From Armatimonadota bacterium (GTDB lineage Bacteria > Armatimonadota > UBA5829), in assembly GCA_039679645.1 (NCBI GenBank), contig JBDKUO010000066.1, forward strand, positions 1 to 64,000: a DNA stretch of 64,000 bases, in the 5' to 3' direction. Below, one piece after another: positions 1 to 8,688 of this stretch. The translations under genes and the position numbers were made by a program. The stretch's first letter is position 1; every line of letters starts with the position of its first letter. Under the pieces are notes generated by a model. That model searched no databases. It had not been told where the DNA came from and saw nothing but the letters and a program-made list of their open reading frames with translations.

Positions 1-10
1 CAGGTTGCTC

Positions 11-147
11 TAATCGCGAAAACACGAAAGGGCGAAAACGCGAAAGGATCAGCGAGTGAAATGAATTCCAATGCAATTTATGGTTTGCTTCTATATTAAG
101 ACCATATCCTATTTCGTGCTTTCGGAAGTTTCGCTCTTTCGCGATTA
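11..147. repeat. Imperfect palindromic intergenic element (CGAAA-rich)
   Basis: The left arm (about 11-47) repeats the pattern GCGAAAACACGAAAG and the right arm (about 112-147) reads its reverse complement, so the two can pair over some 30 bases with interruptions. The segment between them is AT-rich. No ORF or RNA gene is evident. I infer a dispersed extragenic palindrome upstream of hydE. A weak promoter-like TATAAT at 208-213 lies between it and the gene. Confidence 0.55.
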
Positions 148-243
148 ATAATCCGTGAATTTGACACGCACCCTTCCTCTCGACTTAGCTGCACAAAACA
201 AGTAAAATATAATTGTGAAAATAACAGCTCCATGGGTGCTTAA

Positions 244-1287
244 ATGAGTTTGGATGCAATTATAGACAAGTGTATAGGATCCGGAGACTTGTCCAGAGAT
301 GATATAGTTTATCTGCTAAACCTGGACAACAAGCAGGATGTCGATGGCATTCTTAAAGCCGCCGATAGTGTCCGCAAGTCGTGCTGTGGTGATGCTGTTC
401 AGATCAGGGCACTGGTGGAGTTTTCAAATATATGCGCGCGTCAATGCAATTATTGCGGGCTTCGCTCACCAAATAAAAAAGTCACCCGGTACAGAATGTC
501 CCCGGATGAGATTGTTGACCTAGCTGCAAAATTAGGTGCCAAGGGGCTGAAAACTATAGTCCTTCAATCAGGTGAGGACCCATATTATACCGGTGAGATA
601 ATGGCCGATATCGTGCGCCGGATCAAGTCTTCAGCCGATATGGCAATCACTCTGAGTGTTGGCGAGCGGCCTTATGAAGACTATAAACTCTGGAAAGAAG
701 CAGGAGCCGACAGATATCTGCTCAGGCACGAGGCTGCAAATCGAGAGCTGTATAAGCAACTCCATCCGGACAGCGATTATGATAACCGTATGCGATGCAT
801 TCAATCACTGCGCGAACTGGGATACCAAGTCGGGGTGGGGTGCATGGTCGGCGCTCCTGGCCAGACTATCGAGCATCTGGCGGATGATATCGAGTTTTTC
901 AAAAAATTCCAACCCGATATGATTGGCATAGGTCCATTCATATCACACCCCCAGACTCCATATGCAAATGAACCCGGCGGGACGGTCGAAATGACTTTGA
1001 AAATGGTCGCGCTCGCCAGGATCGTAACTCGTAATGCTCTGCTGCCTGCTACAACTGCTATCGGCTCAATCGAAGAAATGGGCCGCGAGATGGCTCTAGA
1101 AGCAGGGGCGGACGTTGTGATGCCAAACTACACTCCTCTCAAATACCGCGAGAATTATGAAATATACCCCAACAAGCGCTGTATATCCGAAGACCCGGAG
1201 CAGTGCCACTCCTGCATGCGTCTGAGAATCCAGGCTATAGGGCGCACCGTTTCCACTGATCACGGCCACTCACGCAAAAATATCTGA
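244..1287 (+). CDS. hydE: [FeFe] hydrogenase H-cluster maturase HydE (radical SAM)
   Basis: The 347-residue protein has the radical-SAM CX3CX2C motif at C64, C68 and C71 (CARQCNYC), which binds the [4Fe-4S] cluster that cleaves SAM. The C-terminus has a second cysteine set, CISEDPEQCHSC (C-x7-C-x2-C), known from some HydE proteins as a second, non-essential cluster site. HydE works with HydF and HydG to build the organometallic H-cluster of [FeFe] hydrogenases in the cytoplasm. Length is normal for the family. HydF, HydG and the hydrogenase are not in this window, so the gene stands apart from its partners. The closest alternative is a related radical-SAM enzyme such as PylB or BioB; motif spacing and overall sequence favour HydE. 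Confidence 0.88.
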   Translation: MSLDAIIDKCIGSGDLSRDDIVYLLNLDNKQDVDGILKAADSVRKSCCGDAVQIRALVEFSNICARQCNYCGLRSPNKKVTRYRMSPDEIVDLAAKLGAKGLKTIVLQSGEDPYYTGEIMADIVRRIKSSADMAITLSVGERPYEDYKLWKEAGADRYLLRHEAANRELYKQLHPDSDYDNRMRCIQSLRELGYQVGVGCMVGAPGQTIEHLADDIEFFKKFQPDMIGIGPFISHPQTPYANEPGGTVEMTLKMVALARIVTRNALLPATTAIGSIEEMGREMALEAGADVVMPNYTPLKYRENYEIYPNKRCISEDPEQCHSCMRLRIQAIGRTVSTDHGHSRKNI

Positions 1288-1349
1288 TTCAAGTAAGAAT
1301 TATCGCTTCCCCGTTAGAACCGTGCGTAAAGTCTGCAGTTGCAAGTTGA

Positions 1350-1410
1350 ATTTTGCGTGCACACAAAATGGTTAACCACTCTTGACAAGCTGTCAAAACT
1401 CAGCTATACT
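1350..1410 (+). promoter_or_regulatory. Sigma-70-type promoter with two overlapping dyads, upstream of the prepilin-like gene
   Basis: TTGACA at 1382-1387 and TATACT at 1405-1410 are separated by exactly 17 bases, a near-consensus housekeeping promoter. The -35 box is part of the inverted repeat TTGACAAGCTGTCAA. An imperfect 20-base palindrome centred on GTGCAC (1350-1369) lies just upstream. Both dyads look like operator sites. The predicted transcript begins near 1417, leaving a leader of about 140 bases before the start codon at 1558. Confidence 0.7.
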
Positions 1411-1557
1411 CACAATAGTAAAAGATGTAGCATCTGTAAATGTGCGCATACATCAATTTGCTGTAAAATCCTTTTGTTCCCCTGTTTTTGGGGTGTAGTT
1501 TGAGTGCTGGCAGGCGGCTCATCAATGCGGGCAACTAGTAAAGAAAGGTTGCTTAAT

Positions 1558-2208
1558 ATGAAAAGAAGAGGGTTTACATTAATTGAGTTGCTGGTGGTAA
1601 TTGCCATTATTGCAATACTTGCCGCGATTCTGTTTCCGGTCATCACTAATGCAAAAGAAAAAGGTAGACAGGCACAGTGCTGCAGCAATATGAAGCAGTT
1701 GGTAGTAGGTGTGCGTATGTATTGCGATGACAACAATGGCTACATGCCGTTCTGCTTTCCGAATGAGCATGACTGGGCAGGAGCAACTGTGTGTGCCCAA
1801 CCAAGCCAGTGGCACGTAGACCAGTCGCCTGTATTCCAATACGTTAGGAATGCTCGCATTTTTAAGTGTCCATCGGATTCTAGAACAAATTATCCGCTGT
1901 CCTATTCTATGAATCCTTCAATTGCGAGTCTTTATGGTAGTACACGCAGAAAACTCGAGCCGGCTACGGCAGGTCGTGCTTCAAGGATTGTCATGTTGGT
2001 TCAGGAAAAGAGTAATAATGACAGCTACTGCTCATGGTGGGATCCCGATCACTCTGATGATTTCAGCAAAGTTCATCTTGATGGAACAAATGTTGGCTGG
2101 GTAGATGGTCATGTGAAATTTGAAACCGAAAAATACTTGAATTCGGAAAAAGCAAAGGGCTTGGCTAGTAATGCGGATTGTATTTGGAAAGCTAATCCAG
2201 GTTATTAG
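1558..2208 (+). CDS. Prepilin-like protein with N-methylation domain and H-X9-DG C-terminal motif
   Basis: The ATG at 1558 begins MKRRGFTLIELLVVIAIIAI, a type IV prepilin leader: a basic start, cleavage after the G of RRG, then F+1, E+5 and a hydrophobic helix. It is preceded by AAAGAAAGG. An in-frame upstream start at 1504 would add residues that do not fit a prepilin leader. The C-terminal part carries H-x9-DG followed by GWVDGHVKF, the mark of the DUF1559-like pseudopilin family that is much expanded in Planctomycetes, Lentisphaerae and Armatimonadetes. A pilin or type II secretion-like role at the cell envelope is expected from the leader; the exact function is unknown. It has its own strong promoter and terminator, so it is probably monocistronic. 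Mature length is about 210 residues. Confidence 0.82.
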   Translation: MKRRGFTLIELLVVIAIIAILAAILFPVITNAKEKGRQAQCCSNMKQLVVGVRMYCDDNNGYMPFCFPNEHDWAGATVCAQPSQWHVDQSPVFQYVRNARIFKCPSDSRTNYPLSYSMNPSIASLYGSTRRKLEPATAGRASRIVMLVQEKSNNDSYCSWWDPDHSDDFSKVHLDGTNVGWVDGHVKFETEKYLNSEKAKGLASNADCIWKANPGY

Positions 2209-2238
2209 TCCACCTATACAATACATACGGGTTTTTAA

Positions 2239-2273
2239 TGAGGCTGCCACAAAATGGCGGCCTCAATTTTTTT
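2239..2273 (+). terminator. Rho-independent terminator after the prepilin-like gene
   Basis: An 11-base stem (TGAGGCTGCCA with TGGCGGCCTCA, one G-U pair) with a 5-base loop is followed by seven T residues. It separates the prepilin-like unit from the flagellar cluster. Confidence 0.9.
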
Positions 2274-2391
2274 GTGTGTATCCATAATTTCGGATACAGT
2301 TTCTTGTGCTCACAACTCATAACACGTAACCCTCAAATTTGCTGGCACACAAATTGCTATCAGTTGCTCCTGCAAGAAAGGGGGGACTCCA

Positions 2392-2775
2392 TTGTCATCA
2401 GAGTTCTTTTCAGATATTGCGTCAACAGTGCTTTCAAAGTCACTCGACGCCTCGGCTGCTCGGCAAAAGACAATTGCAAATAACATTGCAAATGTCGAAA
2501 CACCGGGTTATAAGCGCAGCTACGTAGATTTTGAGACCGAGCTTAAGAGGGTTATGGACCTCAAAGATGGTCACGATCAGCGAAAGAGCCTGCGTGAACT
2601 TGAACCGGTCCGCCGCACAGACGTTGTGAGTCCCGCGAAACCGGACGGCAATAACGTCAACATCGACGGTGAAATTGCCGATCTGGCGAAAACTCAGGGC
2701 ACCTACAGAGCTGCAACTACCTTACTTGAAGATAAAATTGCACTTCTACGCACTGCAATAAAGGAGGGCAAGTAA
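2392..2775 (+). CDS. flgB: Flagellar basal-body rod protein FlgB
   Basis: The 127-residue protein has the rod/hook family N-terminal pattern ARQKTIANNIANVETPGYKRS near residue 23, and the C-terminal helix AKTQGTYRAATTLLEDKIALLRTAI that packs with it. FlgB forms the proximal rod outside the cytoplasmic membrane and is exported by the flagellar type III apparatus. The start is TTG at 2392, set by the strong AAGAAAGGGGGG just upstream. It is the first gene of the flagellar cluster; no clear sigma-28 site is visible in the gap after the preceding terminator. flgC follows after 3 bases. Confidence 0.93.
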   Translation: MSSEFFSDIASTVLSKSLDASAARQKTIANNIANVETPGYKRSYVDFETELKRVMDLKDGHDQRKSLRELEPVRRTDVVSPAKPDGNNVNIDGEIADLAKTQGTYRAATTLLEDKIALLRTAIKEGK

Positions 2776-2778
2776 GAC

Positions 2779-3198
2779 ATGGGACATAATTCCGCATTTG
2801 ATATAAGCGCATCGGGGATATTTGCCCAGCGTACACGAATGGACGCCATTGCAAACAATATCGCTAACGCAGATTCAACACGAACTGAAGAGGGTGGGCC
2901 ATATCGCAGACAGACGGTTACATTTAAGGCTGTCTATGACGATGCTGTGGGCAACCAAGTAGTTCCGTCTGGTGTGAAAGTTGACAGCGTTCAGGAGAGT
3001 CCGACCGACTATCGCACAGTATATGACCCCGGACATCCTGATGCTGACGCAAACGGATATGTGCGTATGCCTAATGTGAATGTAGTGGAAGAGATGGTTG
3101 ATATGATATCTGCCACACGCGCATATGAGGCCAACGTGACAGCCCTGAATGCCGCAAAGCAGATGACATCATCGGCGATAGATATCGGAAAGGCCTAG
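2779..3198 (+). CDS. flgC: Flagellar basal-body rod protein FlgC
   Basis: At 139 residues this is a typical FlgC. It has the family motif MDAIANNIANADSTRT near the N-terminus and the C-terminal signature NVNVVEEMVDMISATRAYEANVTALNAAKQM split across the last third. It polymerises in the proximal rod with FlgB. An AAGGAGG overlaps the end of flgB. The spacing to flgB (3 bases) and fliE (11 bases) shows co-transcription. Confidence 0.95.
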   Translation: MGHNSAFDISASGIFAQRTRMDAIANNIANADSTRTEEGGPYRRQTVTFKAVYDDAVGNQVVPSGVKVDSVQESPTDYRTVYDPGHPDADANGYVRMPNVNVVEEMVDMISATRAYEANVTALNAAKQMTSSAIDIGKA

Positions 3199-3209
3199 GG
3201 AGAATATAA

Positions 3210-3590
3210 ATGAGAATCTCACCAGTCAATTTTCCCGGGCCGATCAGTCCGCTAACCAGTGTGAATTCCCCATCGGCAAATTCTACGGTTAACGGTTCAG
3301 ACAATGGCAGTTTTAGCAAGGCATTGAATGTCAGTATCGATGAGCTCGATGATGCGCAGGACAAGAACGACACCTCAGTGTCAGAACTTGTCAAAAAGGG
3401 TGTCAAGGAAGTCAATAACCTGCAAAGCCAGGCAGATGATTTGGCAGAGAAGCTGGCGTCAGGAGATATCGAAAATGTCCATGAGGCAATGATCGCGATG
3501 CAAAAGGCCAAACTGGCATTCGAGTTTACAGTGCAGGTAAGAAACAAGGTCATTGATGCCTACCAAGAGATTATGAGGATGCAAGTCTAG
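3210..3590 (+). CDS. fliE: Flagellar hook-basal body complex protein FliE
   Basis: The protein has 126 residues. The C-terminal half (VNNLQSQADDLAEKLASGD, then ENVHEAMIAMQKAKLAFEFTVQVRNKVIDAYQEIMRMQV) is the conserved FliE region that links the MS ring to the rod. The N-terminal 45 residues are Ser/Asn/Pro-rich and variable, as is usual. GGGAGAA precedes the ATG at 3210. It is the third gene of the conserved flgB-flgC-fliE unit. Confidence 0.94.
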   Translation: MRISPVNFPGPISPLTSVNSPSANSTVNGSDNGSFSKALNVSIDELDDAQDKNDTSVSELVKKGVKEVNNLQSQADDLAEKLASGDIENVHEAMIAMQKAKLAFEFTVQVRNKVIDAYQEIMRMQV

Positions 3591-3591
3591 G

Positions 3592-3689
3592 GATTTGATA
3601 TTGAGTATTGCGTATTGAGTATTTGTGCCGTGAAACATGGCATCTGTATGTCAACAAAATAATCAATACAAAATACCAAATATCAAATC
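3592..3689. repeat. AT-rich inverted repeat between fliE and fliF
   Basis: The left arm (3592-3617, GATTTGATATTGAGTATTG and so on) is nearly the reverse complement of 3664-3689. The left side also contains the short tandem unit GTATTGA. An inner stem, TGCC/GGCA, lies near 3627-3643. No gene fits here. It looks like a dispersed palindromic element that interrupts an otherwise compact operon and lies just ahead of the fliF ribosome binding site. Confidence 0.5.
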
Positions 3690-3702
3690 AGTTGGGGGTT
3701 GT

Positions 3703-5325
3703 ATGGATCAGATAACAAAATTCGGCCCATTAGCGGCTTTAGCAAAAATGTGGAGCGAGCTCACCGTGACACAGCGCGTTGTTGTCACGGCTTTTGGGGT
3801 TTTGGCTATTGCTTTGATGCTCTTTGTCGGCATAGCCGCCACAAAACCGCGGATGTCTGTGCTGTTTTCGAGCCTTGCTCAGGAAGATGCAGGCGCAATA
3901 GTTCAAAAGCTTGAAGAGCAAAAGATTTCATATAAGCTCTCTGGCGATGGAACCACTATCGAAGTGCCTGAGAATAAGGTTTACGATCTGCGCCTCCAAC
4001 TCGCAACCCAGGGACTTCCTCAAGGTGGAAACGTAGGCTTTGAGCTTTTTGATAAGACAAACTTTGGCATGACCGAATTTACCGAGAAAGTGACCTATCA
4101 AAGAGCCGTGACGGGAACGCTTACGCGTACTTTGTGCCATCTCGCGCCTGTTATGGATGCCAAGGTCTTGCTGAGTATGCCTGAACAGAAGATATACTCA
4201 TCCGAGCAGGAACCGGCCAAAGCTTCAGTCGTGCTCAAGCTCCGCAGAGGAATGCCGCTGAGTGACGAGCAGGTGGGGGGAGTCGTGCATCTCGTTTCAT
4301 CTGCGGTTGAAGGCTTGACTCCGACCAATGTCACTGTGCTCGACACGGACGGCAATGTGCTTTCCGAAGGTGCCGGTGCAGGCGGCAGTGGTCTTATGAC
4401 GGCAAGCCAGACCAAGATGAAGCGTCAGTATGAGTCCGAATTGTCTCAAAATCTGCAGAGTATGCTCGCGAAGATAGTAGGTGCAGACAAGGCGGTTGTC
4501 AGAGTAAGCGCAGATATGAGTTTTGACCAGACTCAGACCAAATCGGAAGAGTATGATCCTGCCACACCCGCACAAGGTGCAAATGGGGAAGCGAAGGGTG
4601 TGCTCTTGTCTGAGGACAAGACCAGTGAGACATATGCCGGCGGTGTGTTGCCTCCGGGCGGTGTGCCTGTCACGAATGCCTCCGGCTCAGCAAAGGACAG
4701 TTATCGACGGACACAGTCTACAGCGCAATATCAGGTTACAAAGCGAATTCAAGAAACCGTGAATGCGCCGGGCAAGCTGCAAAGGCTGTCGGTTGCCGTG
4801 CTTGTTGATGACAAGGTTGAGCCTGTCAAGGTCGAGGCCATTAGGGAGGCTGTAATTGCAGCTTCAGGTATTGATGCAAAACGTGGTGACCAGGTTACGG
4901 TTCAGAGGGTAGGATTTGACACGGCATCGGCAAAAGCGGTCGATGCTGAGATGGCAAAGGAGTCGAGAGCCGAGCTAATTCAGACAATTGTCAAGAATGC
5001 CGGCGCAGCCCTGCTTCTGATAGTGTTCCTGGTGTTCTTGAGAATGATAATCAAGCAGATAAAGGTCCAAGTGCCGGCAGCAGAGTTGCCGGTGGATGCA
5101 GCGCAAGAACCAGGTCTTGATGCTGGTTCCACTCTTGTGCCAAATCCCGCAAAATTATTAGATACGGCTGGCAATCAGGCGTTTGCACAGACGCCGCCGT
5201 TGAAGCAGCCAGCAGATGGATTTAGCACTGATCAGCCACAGAAAAACACACTGCCGCCGGAGATAACGCAGTCAAGCCCTGAAGACCTGGCCAGACTGGT
5301 CAGAAACTGGATGGCAGAGTCGTAA
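3703..5325 (+). CDS. fliF: Flagellar MS-ring protein FliF
   Basis: FliF forms the membrane-embedded MS ring. From the ATG at 3703 (after GGGGG) the protein has 540 residues. A first membrane segment (VVVTAFGVLAIALMLFVGIA) is followed by the ring-building domains with the family motif TQGLPQGGNVGFELFD, then ALEGTLTRT-like and TVLDTDGNVLS segments. A second membrane segment (ALLLIVFLVFLRMIIKQI) precedes a cytoplasmic tail ending in DLARLVRNWMAE, the FliG-binding peptide. An upstream in-frame ATG at 3637 would start inside the intergenic repeat and is unlikely. fliG starts 12 bases later. Confidence 0.95.
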   Translation: MDQITKFGPLAALAKMWSELTVTQRVVVTAFGVLAIALMLFVGIAATKPRMSVLFSSLAQEDAGAIVQKLEEQKISYKLSGDGTTIEVPENKVYDLRLQLATQGLPQGGNVGFELFDKTNFGMTEFTEKVTYQRAVTGTLTRTLCHLAPVMDAKVLLSMPEQKIYSSEQEPAKASVVLKLRRGMPLSDEQVGGVVHLVSSAVEGLTPTNVTVLDTDGNVLSEGAGAGGSGLMTASQTKMKRQYESELSQNLQSMLAKIVGADKAVVRVSADMSFDQTQTKSEEYDPATPAQGANGEAKGVLLSEDKTSETYAGGVLPPGGVPVTNASGSAKDSYRRTQSTAQYQVTKRIQETVNAPGKLQRLSVAVLVDDKVEPVKVEAIREAVIAASGIDAKRGDQVTVQRVGFDTASAKAVDAEMAKESRAELIQTIVKNAGAALLLIVFLVFLRMIIKQIKVQVPAAELPVDAAQEPGLDAGSTLVPNPAKLLDTAGNQAFAQTPPLKQPADGFSTDQPQKNTLPPEITQSSPEDLARLVRNWMAES

Positions 5326-5337
5326 ACGGAGAAGAAG

Positions 5338-6273
5338 ATGGCACTCAAAACGCATGATTTAACAGGTATTGATAAAGCTTCCGTGCTGTTGATGTCGCTT
5401 GGAGCATCAAGATCAGCTAAGGTGTTTGAGCATCTGGACGCATCTGAACGTGAGTTGCTGGGTGCGCACATCGCCGGGCTTCGACATGTTGATGATGTAA
5501 TTCGGCAGGTGGTTTTTGAAGAGGTGAGTTGTTACATAAAGAGCGGGCATCAGGCTGAAATCGAAAAAGATGCTGTAGGTTCGGACGAACCACTGAAGTG
5601 GCTGGAGAAACTCGATCCTTGCGATGTTGCTTTATTGCTTGGGTCAGAAAGACCGCAAAATGTAGCGCTTGTGTTGGCGCATCTGGCTCCTCAAGCGGCG
5701 GCATTAGTGCTTTCAAATCTCGGCGAAGGTCTGCGAAATCAAGCGACCAGCCGGTTGATAGGCATGAGGCCGCCATCACGTGAGGTTGTTGAGGCAGTAG
5801 ACGAGGCTATGCGCAAACGGTTTGCCGGAACGTCCGGGCGCGCACAAACAGCAGCCCGCGAGACATTGTTGGGCTTATTGGGAAATGCTAAAGAGCGTGT
5901 GAGAGAGTCAATTGTGGGTGTGGTTTCCAAACCTGAGCCAAAAGGGATGTTTGTTGGAAATGACGATTTTGCATCTCCTGAGGCTCTTGTGAGCTTTACG
6001 GATTCCGAGGTGCGCAAATTTATATCAGAGATAGACAGAGAAGATTTGTATCTTGCACTGAGGGTTGCCAGTGATGACCTCAAATCGGTGATTGTAAGAA
6101 ATGCGCCGGAAGACCTGGCCTTGACCATTCACCGTGAACTTGTTTCTCCGCTTCAAGCACGTTTGAGGGAGATTGAGTTTGCGCAGGAGCGCTTTGTCAA
6201 TGTGATGCAGCGGATAAAGAATGAAACAGGTTCGGACTTGTCGGTTTCATCTCTGGAGGTTTCTGTTGACTAG
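5338..6273 (+). CDS. fliG: Flagellar motor switch protein FliG
   Basis: The 311-residue protein begins with the FliF-binding domain (DLTGIDKASVLLMSLGAS). Its middle ARM repeat has ERPQNVALVLAHLAP in place of the usual EHPQ motif. The C-terminal torque domain contains the charged helix DREDLYLALRVASDDLKSVIVRNAPE that meets MotA. The length is slightly short of the usual 330-340 residues. GGAGAAGAAG sets the ATG at 5338. The 3' end overlaps fliH by 8 bases. Confidence 0.93.
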   Translation: MALKTHDLTGIDKASVLLMSLGASRSAKVFEHLDASERELLGAHIAGLRHVDDVIRQVVFEEVSCYIKSGHQAEIEKDAVGSDEPLKWLEKLDPCDVALLLGSERPQNVALVLAHLAPQAAALVLSNLGEGLRNQATSRLIGMRPPSREVVEAVDEAMRKRFAGTSGRAQTAARETLLGLLGNAKERVRESIVGVVSKPEPKGMFVGNDDFASPEALVSFTDSEVRKFISEIDREDLYLALRVASDDLKSVIVRNAPEDLALTIHRELVSPLQARLREIEFAQERFVNVMQRIKNETGSDLSVSSLEVSVD

Positions 6274-6952
6274 CGTTATCAAGTATGACAAGAACTCATG
6301 TGTACTTGCTGGGCCGGTGAAATTACAGCATCTGGATATACCTGAGCCTCAACCTGGAGAGAAAATAGATCCTGTTGCAGATGCGATTCGCGAGGCTGAC
6401 GCAATAGTATGTCGAGCACAAGCTGAAGCAGAATCTATCAGGGAAGAGGCGCAAGCGCAGGGATATAAGATCGGTCTGAGTGAAGGCAATGAGCGCTTTC
6501 AGAATCTGATGGAGCGCTTGGAATCGGATATACAGGCGCTGGTCGAAGATAGGCAAGCCATATTGGGTGCCATTGAGCCTGATGTGCTAAAGCTATGCGT
6601 CGCATCTGTCGAGAAGATAGTTAGGCATGAAATAAAAACCGATCCTAAAGTCGTGCTTCGAGTAATCAAATCTTGTCTGCGCAGATTAAGAGATACATCT
6701 GACGTGCGGATAAGAGTGAGCGTTGCCGAACTCGAAGAAGTAAGAGCAAAACGAGATGAGCTGTTGAGTTTGGCTGATGGCCTGAAATCAATCAGTATTA
6801 TAGACGACCGTCGAGTATCGCCCGGCGGCTGCGTTATTGAGACTTCATCCGGCGATTTTGACGCAACAGTCGAAAACCAGCTGGACCGGATTAATAAGAA
6901 ATTGGGAGAGACTTACGAAGATGGCCGTGGCCAATGTCCCGGATCTGACTAA
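6266..6952 (+). CDS. fliH: Flagellar export apparatus stator FliH
   Basis: FliH holds the export ATPase FliI. The protein has 228 residues from TTG at 6266, chosen because GGAGG lies 6 bases upstream and the start overlaps the fliG stop. An upstream ATG at 6221 lies deep in fliG without a ribosome binding site. The N-terminal half is a charged helical region (ADAIREADAIVCRAQAEAES), and the C-terminal half matches the V-ATPase E-subunit-like domain (ASVEKIVRHEI, DRRVSPGGCVIETSSGDFDA). It overlaps fliI by about 30 bases. Confidence 0.88.
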   Translation: MTSVIKYDKNSCVLAGPVKLQHLDIPEPQPGEKIDPVADAIREADAIVCRAQAEAESIREEAQAQGYKIGLSEGNERFQNLMERLESDIQALVEDRQAILGAIEPDVLKLCVASVEKIVRHEIKTDPKVVLRVIKSCLRRLRDTSDVRIRVSVAELEEVRAKRDELLSLADGLKSISIIDDRRVSPGGCVIETSSGDFDATVENQLDRINKKLGETYEDGRGQCPGSD

Positions 6953-8258
6953 ATATAGCCGAGCGATTGGCGCCTTGGATACTGTTCAGCAAAACGGCCG
7001 AGTATCACAGGTTATCGGTGTGCTCGTCGAGTCGTGTGGGCCGACATGCGGGGTTGGCGAGATATGTGAGATTCACAATTCTCGCAGCGAACCGCCTGTG
7101 CTTGCCGAAGTTGTCGGGTTCAGAGAGTCAAGGACTCTGCTGATGCCTTTTGGAATCGTAAGCGATATTCGGCCCGGAAGCCCCGTGATAGCCATGGGGT
7201 CGTCTTTGCGTGTGGCGGTCGGGCGAGAGCTTCTTGGCAGAGTGCTGGATGGTCTTGGTAGGCCGCTGGACGGCAAGGGCGGAATCGTCAAGGAAGCTGA
7301 AGTTACGGCCGCATGCCAACCTCCGCATCCGCTCTCACGTCGAAGAATATCGAGCCCGTTGACATTTGGCGTGCGCACTATCGACGGCCTGCTGACTATC
7401 GGCAAAGGACAGAGAATTGGAATTTTTGCGGGAAGCGGCGTCGGCAAGAGCACTCTTATGGGCATGATAGCCCGAAATACTTCAGCGGATGTCAACGTTA
7501 TAGCGCTGATCGGCGAACGAGGCCGTGAAGTGCGCGACTTTCTTGAAAAGGACCTTGGGGAAGAGGGTTTGGCGCGCAGCATTGTGATTGTCGCGACTTC
7601 CGACCAGGTTCCGGTCGTGCGTTTGCGAGGCGCACAGGTAGCCACAGGAATCGCTGAGTATTTCAGAGATTGCGGTCTGGACGTTTTGCTGATGATGGAT
7701 TCAGTTACGCGTGTTGCTTGGGCGCAGCGAGAGATCGGGCTTGCTTCGGGAGAACCTCCGACTACCCGCGGCTATACGCCGTCAGTTTTTGCGACTCTGC
7801 CTCAGCTTTTGGAAAGAGCAGGGACATCCGAAAAAGGCTCGATAACCGGATTATATACCGTACTGGTCGAGGGTGACGATATGAACGAACCTGTCGCCGA
7901 TACTGTCCGAGGTATACTAGACGGCCATATCGTTCTCAGCCGCGCTCTTGCAGCAAAGAATCATTACCCGGCTATAGACGTTCTTTCGAGTGTGAGCCGA
8001 GTTATGCCTGATGTGACGACCAAAGAGCACAGAAAAAATGCGGGCAAGCTCAGAGACACATTGGCTACATACAAATCGAGCGAGGATTTGATTAATATAG
8101 GCGCTTATGCTCACGGCAGCAATGCAGGTATCGATTACGCTTTGAGCAAGATCGATGACGCTAATGCATTCTTAAAGCAGGCTGTTGATGAGCCTAGCGA
8201 TTTCGATACAACGGTAGCGACCTTGAGCAGGATGTTTGGAGACAATGAAGCGGTTTAA
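6921..8258 (+). CDS. fliI: Flagellum-specific ATPase FliI
   Basis: The 445-residue protein has Walker A GSGVGKSTLMGMIARN, a Walker B-like DVLLMMDSVTR and the family motif ASGEPPTTRGYTPSVFATLP. It is the cytoplasmic hexameric ATPase that drives flagellar type III export, related to the F1 beta subunit. I place the start at the ATG at 6921 (MAVANVPDLTKYSRAIGALD) with GGGAGAG upstream. The longer in-frame start at 6837 is wholly inside fliH. A type III secretion ATPase (SctN) would look similar, but the neighbours settle it. Confidence 0.95.
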   Translation: MAVANVPDLTKYSRAIGALDTVQQNGRVSQVIGVLVESCGPTCGVGEICEIHNSRSEPPVLAEVVGFRESRTLLMPFGIVSDIRPGSPVIAMGSSLRVAVGRELLGRVLDGLGRPLDGKGGIVKEAEVTAACQPPHPLSRRRISSPLTFGVRTIDGLLTIGKGQRIGIFAGSGVGKSTLMGMIARNTSADVNVIALIGERGREVRDFLEKDLGEEGLARSIVIVATSDQVPVVRLRGAQVATGIAEYFRDCGLDVLLMMDSVTRVAWAQREIGLASGEPPTTRGYTPSVFATLPQLLERAGTSEKGSITGLYTVLVEGDDMNEPVADTVRGILDGHIVLSRALAAKNHYPAIDVLSSVSRVMPDVTTKEHRKNAGKLRDTLATYKSSEDLINIGAYAHGSNAGIDYALSKIDDANAFLKQAVDEPSDFDTTVATLSRMFGDNEAV

Positions 8259-8688
8259 GTTCAGGCTGCAAACACTGCTCGACCGGCGTAAATCGCGTGA
8301 AGAGCAACTTCTTGCACAACTGGGTGAGTTGAGGCGTGAAGAGGCCAACGAACTCGAGCGCCTGAATGCTCTTTGTTGTCGATTAGATACGGCATGGCTG
8401 GATGTTGAAGAGGCACTGGGTAGAAATGCCCCTGCTGAGGAGCTTTGCCGCCTTGACGAGTATGCGAAGACTACTCGCGACGATATTAATGTTCAGAAGC
8501 TGACTCTGGAAGCTGTGCGAGAGAGAGTGGAAGCGAAGCGCAAAGAACTTGTGAACGCAATGCAGGAGCGTCAGGTGCTGGAGGCTCTGCGCGATAAGCA
8601 GGAGCACGAATATCTGATGGATATCGCCAGAGCGGAGCAAAATGAGCTTGATGAGATGGCTTCGGTAAGATATGCAAGAGGAATGTAA
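8245..8688 (+). CDS. fliJ: Flagellar export chaperone FliJ
   Basis: The protein has 147 residues and starts MKRFKFRLQTLLDRRKSREE, the usual FliJ opening. It is almost wholly a long charged antiparallel coiled coil, like the gamma subunit of F-ATPase. It couples FliI to the FlhA gate. The start overlaps the end of fliI by 14 bases. A TTG at 8236 is a possible alternative start with 3 more residues. Confidence 0.85.
   Translation: MKRFKFRLQTLLDRRKSREEQLLAQLGELRREEANELERLNALCCRLDTAWLDVEEALGRNAPAEELCRLDEYAKTTRDDINVQKLTLEAVRERVEAKRKELVNAMQERQVLEALRDKQEHEYLMDIARAEQNELDEMASVRYARGM

Noticed and set aside
2279-2340. Repeat shared between the flgB and fliQ upstream gaps (AACTCATAACACG and CACAACTAATAACTC)
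   Set aside because: The similarity is short and low in complexity, and it does not extend or pair.
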